From Gudongella sp034006985 (lineage in GTDB: Bacteria; Bacillota; Clostridia; Tissierellales; Tissierellaceae): a stretch of DNA of 47,807 nucleotides. Shown here in pieces: positions 42,557 to 47,807 of the stretch. Made by a program: the position numbers and the translations under genes. Numbering within the stretch: the stretch's first letter is position 1; the number at the start of each line of letters is the position of its first letter. The stretch lies in assembly GCA_034006985.1 (NCBI GenBank), contig JAVERT010000019.1, positions 1 through 47,807 on the forward strand, given 5' to 3'. Below the pieces are notes generated by a model that saw only the letters and a list, made by a program, of their open reading frames with translations, was not told the DNA's origin and did not search any database.

Positions 42557-42774
42557 GTGTTTATATAAATCTTTTATTCAACAGTGTGTAGTAAAAAACA
42601 AAAAATCTCGATCTGCAAACAATACTTATTGGCTATCAAACTTATGAAAATCAGTCAGTATCTATAAAATGAGCATCAGTCAATTATTGGAACATATAAA
42701 CTACATATAGGATAGTTGACAATATTAAATAGTGTATAATGTGCTTGATAAACATAGTTTATGATATTATTTGA

Positions 42775-42845
42775 CTTTCAAGTGGAGGAATTTCTAAAAG
42801 ATGTTTATTGTATGAAAATTCTATTTATGTTTCTCGTCTTGAAAG
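42775..42845. repeat. Nested inverted repeat, possible structured RNA
   Basis: CTTTCAAG ... CTTGAAAG at the ends enclose GAATTT ... AAATTC, giving a two-tier hairpin of about 70 nt. It contains GTGGAGG but no gene follows. Function unknown. Confidence 0.4.
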
Positions 42846-42962
42846 ATAATAGAAGCTTATTATAGCTATAAAATATGGCTATATATACTATAATAGTGTT
42901 AAGCAGTGAACATTAGTATGTTTAGGCAAATTAAGAAAATTTTAATACGAGGAGGATTTTGG

Positions 42963-43226
42963 ATGGAGCTTTGGATGGAAATACTATTACTATTCACACC
43001 TGGCTTGATTTTAGTATCTATATTATATATGTTGAACAAGGTATTCAAATACAAAGACAAGTTGATTAGTACTTTTGGGACTATTAAATATAAAGTAGCA
43101 CTATTTGTTTCGGGAGGGATTGCTTATTATATTCTTGTTTTTAAATATGATCTAAATTCTCGAAGTCCAGTTTTTACAGCTGTATTTCTATCTTATATTT
43201 ATCTTGTGCAGTATATAAAAAGATAG
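42963..43226 (+). CDS. Membrane protein, 87 aa
   Basis: ATG at 42963 chosen for CGAGGAGG upstream. Hydrophobic segments at about 4-23, 41-59 and 66-83. Unrecognised. Confidence 0.65.
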   Translation: MELWMEILLLFTPGLILVSILYMLNKVFKYKDKLISTFGTIKYKVALFVSGGIAYYILVFKYDLNSRSPVFTAVFLSYIYLVQYIKR

Positions 43227-43245
43227 TGTGGGCAATATGTTTGTA

Positions 43246-43302
43246 TACTACGAAGCGCACATCCTTTATACAAAGCATCGTAATTGTAGAAAAATGCGAC
43301 AT
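43246..43302 (+). repeat. Intergenic array repeat, copy 10
   Basis: CTACGAAGCGCACATCC, TTTATACAAAG, CATCGTAATTGTAG, AAAAATGCGACAT. The outer GCGCACAT and ATGCGAC parts are roughly inverted. Confidence 0.65.
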
Positions 43303-43399
43303 AAAAATCAACTTATTATAAAGGGATAAGTCTATAAAGGAAAAGAATACAAGTTGAAATATTAAATAGTTGAAATAACTTTTAAAATATTAATCTGAA

Positions 43400-43569
43400 A
43401 TGGACAAATGGTTAGAATATGTTAGAAAGTATTTGAGTTTTTTTCTTATAGCATTGGGGCGTACTATTTAGTAAATGAGACTGAAACTTGGGAGTCTTTT
43501 TTTACAGATAATAGAATTCAATTTCCATTTTTAATGACAATCGGATTTTTACTTATAAACTCAAGTTAG
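43400..43569 (+). pseudogene. Small membrane-protein gene with apparent 1-nt frameshift
   Basis: From the ATG at 43400 the frame reads MDKWLEYVRKYLSFFLIALG and then stops. Shifting by one base at the GGGG (43456-43459) continues as AYYLVNETETWESFF ... FPFLMTIGFLLINSS to the TAG at 43567. The composite is a plausible 57-residue two-helix protein. No ribosome site remains, so it is probably a decayed cassette. Confidence 0.4.
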
Positions 43570-43617
43570 GAATTATTCAAGTGACAAGTGATATAATATT
43601 TTAGGATGGGTGATTTT

Positions 43618-44220
43618 TTGAAAAAATCAATAGTAATCTTATTATCTATTAGTATTTTAATATTCTCAATCGGTTGTGAAAATTCAAAAGCAGAATATAA
43701 AGAATTTCCTGAAGACTTTCCACCTGAAATGGTTTTAGTTCACAAATCAATTTGGGTGAACACAGGAAAGAAAGTTACTGGAGAAATTGATAACATTGTA
43801 ATTAGCGGGGAAATAGAATCAATTGTTGAGCGTATTGAAGTACCAACGCAAGATGGTCAAGCAAATTTTGATATTAAAGGGAGTAAATATGCACAATATG
43901 AGAATAAAATTATTGTATTAATTGAAAATGAATGGATACTATTTATAACTTTGGAGGATTGGAATAAAGAAAATGCTAATAAAGGTCCTAAAATACAAAT
44001 ATCATATGCAAATAGTGATAAAGAAGAAATTTTTGGAGATTTAAATGATGAAATAATCCAAGATATAATAGAAAAAATTGCATCAGAGGTGGAAAAAGAT
44101 AAAGATTATGGAAAAGATTTTGATGAAGTAATTGAAAAAGTGTTTAAAGAATCGGGTTTAGATGATATTTTAGATTTAGAAGCTGCTAAATCTAAAATAT
44201 ATATTTATAAAAGCGAATAA
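43618..44220 (+). CDS. Lipoprotein, 200 aa
   Basis: TTG at 43618 fits the signal-peptide start (MKKSIVILLSISILIFSIGC) with GGGTGA upstream; an ATG at 43606 is in frame but lies inside that site. Lipobox FSIGC, Cys 20. The mature protein is acidic, with a beta-rich first half and a helical C-terminus (about 140-200). Unrecognised. Confidence 0.72.
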   Translation: MKKSIVILLSISILIFSIGCENSKAEYKEFPEDFPPEMVLVHKSIWVNTGKKVTGEIDNIVISGEIESIVERIEVPTQDGQANFDIKGSKYAQYENKIIVLIENEWILFITLEDWNKENANKGPKIQISYANSDKEEIFGDLNDEIIQDIIEKIASEVEKDKDYGKDFDEVIEKVFKESGLDDILDLEAAKSKIYIYKSE

Positions 44221-44418
44221 TATAAAAGTACTAATAATATCTGCAATGATTTATTCTATTCGAGCTTGTGATAATGGTAATTGGTTAAATCAATAAAGAT
44301 AATTTAAAGATACTCTTATATGTTTGTTATTTAGACTTATTTTGAATATTTTATTTATTGTAGTCACAAAAGTTGTAGAATCAATAAATTGAGATAACTA
44401 TAAATTTGGGAGGTAACG

Positions 44419-44667
44419 ATGGAAAACTTTGCTGGAGTTCACATAGTTATGTTAGGCTATCCTTTAAGTGTAGGGCTGATGCTTATTGCAACAATAGGGT
44501 TGAAAAAAGTGAAAAATGAGTCCAATCAGCTAAATTACGATATGTCGGATGAGGAAAGAAAAAAACGATTTCTATATTTAGTATTTATTATACTTGGGTA
44601 CATTATTTCTGCAATTACTACAATCATTCTATTATTAATTTTATTTGACATTAATATATATAGCTAA
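44419..44667 (+). CDS. Two-helix membrane protein, 82 aa
   Basis: TTGGGAGG before the ATG. Helices at about 4-26 and 53-77. Overlaps the next gene by 23 bp, one of the few overlapping pairs in the array. Confidence 0.66.
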   Translation: MENFAGVHIVMLGYPLSVGLMLIATIGLKKVKNESNQLNYDMSDEERKKRFLYLVFIILGYIISAITTIILLLILFDINIYS

Positions 44668-44875
44668 ATATATTAGAAGTTTATTAATGGTGGCTGCGAT
44701 AACAATAGGTCCATCTATTGTGATATTACTAAGAAGTGATTTAACATTCCTTATATTTCTAAGCATTTCCTTCATTTTTGTTATGGGTTATATTGGAGCA
44801 CGTATTGGTGCAACCTTTCTATGGAAAAGAAATAAGGAAAAATATAATATACAAGAAAATGATATTGAAGAATAA
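44645..44875 (+). CDS. Two-helix membrane protein, 76 aa
   Basis: Starts with TTG inside the end of the preceding gene without its own ribosome site, so translation probably depends on coupling; an ATG at 44687 is an alternative. Helices at about 12-28 and 30-55. Confidence 0.55.
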   Translation: MTLIYIAKYIRSLLMVAAITIGPSIVILLRSDLTFLIFLSISFIFVMGYIGARIGATFLWKRNKEKYNIQENDIEE

Positions 44876-44992
44876 ATTTATTTTGTGTTGTAAAGGTATC
44901 TAATCTTGGGGTAATTAGAATATTTTAGCTTTTTGAACCGACTGCAGTTATGCATCATTAGTAAATTATGCAGCATCAAAGGTGGGTTTTAT

Positions 44993-45190
44993 ATGGGGAT
45001 TCAAAAATGTGAAAATTGCGGAATGAAATTTAAGTATAAAGCTTTGCTAAAAGTATTTGTGGGTAATTCTTTAGAATGTAGAAACTGCGGAGCTCCTCAC
45101 GAGATGATATTAAGTAGTAGAATTGTTCTTTCAGTATTACTAATATGGCCAGCATTTATTAAGATACAAGCTAAAAGAAAACTTAGATAA
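44993..45190 (+). CDS. Zinc-ribbon membrane protein (TIGR04104-like), paralogue 2
   Basis: 65 residues; GGTGGG before the ATG. MGIQKCENCGMKFKYK ... ECRNCGAPHE nearly repeats the N-terminus of the gene at 36056, but only one hydrophobic segment follows (about 45-60): the second helix and tail are missing, so it may be a shortened copy. Confidence 0.68.
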   Translation: MGIQKCENCGMKFKYKALLKVFVGNSLECRNCGAPHEMILSSRIVLSVLLIWPAFIKIQAKRKLR

Positions 45191-45355
45191 AAACTAAATA
45201 CATTTAGTGAGAGGAATAAACAACTTGTATCTTAGTAAATAATTTATATCACTATCGAGTTTGTATTGATATGAAATGAGTAAAACTCATGTATAGTAAA
45301 TAAAGGAAATATTTAAAATTGCTTGATATAAAAGACTAAAAAAGGTGGTGACTAT

Positions 45356-46087
45356 ATGAATAAAAAGACTAAAGCATTTTTATCAATGCTATTTATGTCT
45401 CTAACATTTTATATGATGATAGAAACTACATATGTTAATGCTGTAGGTGATTATGTCATAGAATTTATAGGGTTAAAATCATGGACAGGTAACTATACTG
45501 GAACACATTTAACAATTTACTACTTTATGCCATTATTTATAATAGGAATTATATTAGTAAAAAAATACGCTATACATGATTTGAAAATTAAATGGAAAAT
45601 AGTAATAATAGTTTTTATAGGATTAAATACTATATTTGCATTAAGTACAGAGGCAATCGCAAAGAACATAAAAGCTAACTCTGAGGGGTTATTGTCTATA
45701 GGACTTGAACAGGAAGACAGTAATCATATGGAGTATGAGTTTAAAGATGGTAAATATACCAAGTTTACAGCAGATATTAAACTTACTAACTATAGCAAAG
45801 AAGACAAACAATTTCATTTAGTGATTGATAATAAATACCTTAGAAACCCTATAAGATTATATAATTTAGATGGGAGTAGAGCTATTTTTAAACTTAAAGG
45901 GGAAGAAACGAAGATGTTTTCCATTAACTTAGATAACTATCTTGTTAAAGATGGTAATATCAATAAAAACGATTATGGAAATGTCGCTGGTAGTGGAGAT
46001 ATTACTGGAGTTATAATTTTTGATGATAGAGATGATGAAGTTAAGATAGATAATAATAATTTTTTTGGGATTAGTTTAAAAAAATAA
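45356..46087 (+). CDS. Membrane protein with external beta domain, 243 aa
   Basis: AAAAGGTGGTGA before the ATG. Three hydrophobic segments (about 8-28, 56-70, 79-99), then an external domain of about 140 residues with beta-sandwich-like pattern (FTADIKLTNYSKEDKQFHLV). Unrecognised. Confidence 0.7.
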   Translation: MNKKTKAFLSMLFMSLTFYMMIETTYVNAVGDYVIEFIGLKSWTGNYTGTHLTIYYFMPLFIIGIILVKKYAIHDLKIKWKIVIIVFIGLNTIFALSTEAIAKNIKANSEGLLSIGLEQEDSNHMEYEFKDGKYTKFTADIKLTNYSKEDKQFHLVIDNKYLRNPIRLYNLDGSRAIFKLKGEETKMFSINLDNYLVKDGNINKNDYGNVAGSGDITGVIIFDDRDDEVKIDNNNFFGISLKK

Positions 46088-46218
46088 GCATGGTTTTAGA
46101 TAGAGGGTTTTATGGTGTAATTAATTCATAATCTAAAATTGTAAGTTTTACATAAAAAGAATTGATTAAAACTCAATTAAGTAATTATTATATTCGAGAA
46201 CTGTGAGGAGGTAGTTTT

Positions 46219-46452
46219 TTGAAAATAATTAGAACCATGATGTATGTAGTAGCACTCATTGTGCTCATACTATATATCGCTAACCGAGATTTTTTAATGC
46301 TATATATGTTTATAGGTCTGACTTTCCTTAATGTTCTGTATGGAATAGTTTATTTCAAACAAAATAAAAAGATTGGTGCTATTATTCTGTTATTACTAAG
46401 TTTAGCTATTTTTGCAGTTTCTGTTTTCATGGTTTTACAATACAAAAATTAA
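46219..46452 (+). CDS. Membrane protein, 77 aa
   Basis: TTG start with GTGAGGAGG upstream. Three hydrophobic helices (about 5-20, 25-45, 52-73). Unrecognised. Confidence 0.66.
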   Translation: MKIIRTMMYVVALIVLILYIANRDFLMLYMFIGLTFLNVLYGIVYFKQNKKIGAIILLLLSLAIFAVSVFMVLQYKN

Positions 46453-46630
46453 ACAATCTGGAGTTATTGTATAGAATTACTGAGTTTGTCTTAATGCCAA
46501 GCATGTAAAAAAGCCAATTGAGTATTTGTTAGTTAAGTCAAAGAATTTGCAAAAACTTATCTGGAAATTAATAGAAATATATGTAGTTGAAATTTTTGAG
46601 TGGTATTACAATTTCGGAATGGAGGAGAAT

Positions 46631-47269
46631 ATGAGAAATTATATTAATAAAAAGTTAGGTGTAATAATAATATTTGTTATTGTTATTGCAATTCTAATAA
46701 ATATTTCTACAAGAAAGACTCCATATGAATTAGTGGAAGGAATGCGTGATGGCGTTGTAGATTATGAACTTATTACAAGCAATAAAACTGATGAGGGTAT
46801 ATTTTTATATACTTCAGGAGTAATTAATAAAATGGAAGATAACATTTACTATGTAGATATGATGAAAAAAACTCTTACGGGATATAAATGGATTGGCGGA
46901 GGAGGACATATAAATAGAGATCATCCAAAAGAAAGTGAAGATTTTATAATATCAATGCAACTACTTAATGAAGAACAGCATATTACCCCAACAGCTCTTG
47001 GAATTATTTCAGATGAGAAAGTTATAGGCATAAGAATAGATATTCTTGATGAATTATCTAATAAGGTAACAATCTATAACGGTAGAGATGAAAAAGAGAA
47101 ATTCTATGTAGTACATTTTGAGAGCGATATTTCAGAAGTGCCATTTTTGATAGTAAGAATAATGTATACTGGTGGTCGTGAAGTAGTTTTCTTACCTACT
47201 GATGAAGACATGAAAAGACTCCAAGAAGGCAAGCAACTATATATTAACGAAGAAAATATTGAGGAGTAA
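46631..47269 (+). CDS. Membrane-anchored protein, 212 aa
   Basis: ATG at 46631 chosen for ATGGAGGAG upstream. One membrane helix (about 9-26), then an external domain of about 185 residues with the segment GYKWIGGGGHINRDHPKES. No family recognised. Confidence 0.72.
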   Translation: MRNYINKKLGVIIIFVIVIAILINISTRKTPYELVEGMRDGVVDYELITSNKTDEGIFLYTSGVINKMEDNIYYVDMMKKTLTGYKWIGGGGHINRDHPKESEDFIISMQLLNEEQHITPTALGIISDEKVIGIRIDILDELSNKVTIYNGRDEKEKFYVVHFESDISEVPFLIVRIMYTGGREVVFLPTDEDMKRLQEGKQLYINEENIEE

Positions 47270-47310
47270 AGTCATAAAATAGATTTCCTCCTAACTCGGG
47301 ATGTATATTA

Positions 47311-47348
47311 TCTAAAAGCCATGTCGTAGATGTAGATAAGTGTGTAAC
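47311..47348 (+). repeat. Intergenic array repeat, copy 11
   Basis: CCATGTCGTAGATGTAGATA followed by AGTGTGTAAC, aligned with CTATGTCGTAATTGTAGAAATGTGCAA of the family. Confidence 0.55.
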
Positions 47349-47369
47349 TAAATTTAAGGGGGTAAAACT

Positions 47370-47582
47370 ATGTATGAATATAAAATTGTAGAATTAGGTT
47401 TCAAAAGATTAGGTTTAAAAGCAATGGCTTTCTCAGAATTAGAAGAGCATCAAGAAATTATTAATAAATATGCTAAAGAAGGTTGGAGATTAATACAAAT
47501 TCTACCTGTAAAGTTTGGTAATGCTGGGTACCCTACAAAATTTGAAATTATTTTTGAACGAAAAATAGAAAATAGTAATTAG
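47370..47582 (+). CDS. DUF4177-like small protein
   Basis: 70 residues; AAGGGGG before the ATG. MYEYKIVELGF ... EIINKYAKEGWRLIQILPV ... FEIIFER is the usual DUF4177 pattern (a small soluble alpha/beta protein of unknown function). Last gene of the array in the window; its stop codon lies in a 22-bp palindrome. Confidence 0.85.
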   Translation: MYEYKIVELGFKRLGLKAMAFSELEEHQEIINKYAKEGWRLIQILPVKFGNAGYPTKFEIIFERKIENSN

Positions 47583-47600
47583 TAGATTGCAATCTACTAA
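47579..47600. repeat. Perfect 22-bp palindrome overlapping the DUF4177 stop codon
   Basis: TTAGTAGATTG joined to its exact complement CAATCTACTAA. It may act as an operator, recombination core or bidirectional hairpin. Confidence 0.7.
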
Positions 47601-47609
47601 CATTTTTAA

Positions 47610-47645
47610 TTGCACATTCTTTATATTATGTACAGCATTAATCAG
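47610..47645 (+). repeat. TTTATATTATG-type array repeat, copy c
   Basis: TGCACATTCTTTATATTATG followed by TACAGCATTAAT, the fullest copy of this subtype. Confidence 0.6.
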
Positions 47646-47752
47646 CCAAACTACTATTCCAATTATTAAAAAACCTACCTTGTCTCTATCTAAAAATAAC
47701 CATTCGACAATTCTATGTTTGTTCCTACAATTTAATGTTCATCCCTAACCCC

Positions 47753-47792
47753 AGGAGTAAGCGCCACAAAACAGCGCCTACTCCTTTTCTAA
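47753..47792 (+). terminator. Strong hairpin near the window end
   Basis: AGGAGTAAGCGC pairs with GCGCCTACTCCT (one mismatch) around an 8-9-base loop, then TTTTCT. Likely terminator of the array transcripts. Confidence 0.75.
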
Positions 47793-47807
47793 TTCCTATT
47801 TTCCCTC

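Larger units (their letters stand above)
42483..42962. other. 480-bp spacer with repeat, terminator and nested dyad
   Basis: Contains a TTTATATTATG repeat, a terminator (42522-42556) and a nested inverted repeat (about 42775-42845). TTGACA at about 42716 has a TATAAT only 13 bp downstream, too close for a normal promoter. No gene is supported. Confidence 0.5.
43227..43617. other. Spacer of about 390 bp with array repeat and a broken gene
   Basis: Contains the array repeat at 43246-43302 and the frameshifted remnant at 43400-43569. Nothing else supported. Confidence 0.5.

Noticed and set aside
42716..42740. Promoter TTGACA ... TATAAT
   Set aside because: The hexamers are only 13 bp apart, outside the workable 15-19 bp range.
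26626..47582. Classical integron cassette array
   Set aside because: No IntI-type integrase with its additional domain is present, and the intergenic repeats do not show the conserved GTTRRRY/RYYYAAC ends of attC sites except by chance in one copy (27826-27880).

Overview
Strongly AT-rich DNA with near-perfect AGGAGG ribosome binding sites, frequent TTG/GTG starts, many lipobox (LxGC) lipoproteins and families such as ECF sigma/anti-sigma pairs, copper amine oxidase-like domains and DUF4177/DUF4181-like proteins points to a low-GC Firmicute, most likely a member of the Clostridia. No rRNA, tRNA, CRISPR or core housekeeping gene was seen; the whole window reads as accessory DNA.

Layout. (1) Bases 1-120: the istB tail and tandemly repeated end of an IS21-family insertion sequence. 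(2) 0.4-2.5 kb: a small unknown gene, an XRE regulator and a DUF4268-like PD-(D/E)XK protein, with shared operator-like boxes. (3) 2.7-23.9 kb: a defence and transposition island, bracketed by clusters of the same near-palindromic repeat (2711-2906 and 23831-23908). It holds a zinc-ribbon/TM/Ltp-repeat protein (possible superinfection exclusion), a catalytic-domain-only tyrosine recombinase, a PD-(D/E)XK nuclease with an unknown partner, an EVE-HNH endonuclease, a complete Tn7-like tnsA-tnsB-tnsC-tniQ operon, an unrecognised three-gene operon (PD-(D/E)XK nuclease, two-helix membrane protein, MBL/beta-CASP-like hydrolase), an Mrr-like nuclease, and a CBASS operon (CD-NTase, E2-like protein fused to SEC-C, HNH-SAVED effector). 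An ISL3-transposase-like protein whose catalytic residues are gone closes the island. (4) 23.9-26.2 kb: a zinc-ribbon membrane protein on the minus strand, then an ECF sigma factor with an overlapping anti-sigma-like gene. (5) 26.6-47.6 kb: about thirty-five small co-directional genes, nearly all single-gene units encoding lipoproteins or membrane-anchored or multi-spanning membrane proteins, separated by spacers in which diverged copies of a short intergenic repeat recur.

How the parts may work together. TnsB keeps its DD(35)E triad, TnsC its Walker motifs and TniQ its zinc finger, but TnsA has lost two of its metal-binding acidic residues (E63 to Q; the D114 equivalent to T). The element would then be expected to move replicatively through cointegrates, and the nearby small tyrosine recombinase is a candidate resolvase. 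A 43-codon remnant of a second tniQ 3' end sits directly upstream of the CBASS promoter, and a GTCAAAACTTTATT-type motif occurs six times between 16.9 and 18.75 kb. The cargo therefore looks as if it was assembled by successive insertions or recombination of related Tn7-like elements. The array at 26.6-47.6 kb resembles a cassette array held together by intergenic repeats. No integron integrase or canonical attC sites are visible, so its assembly mechanism is open.
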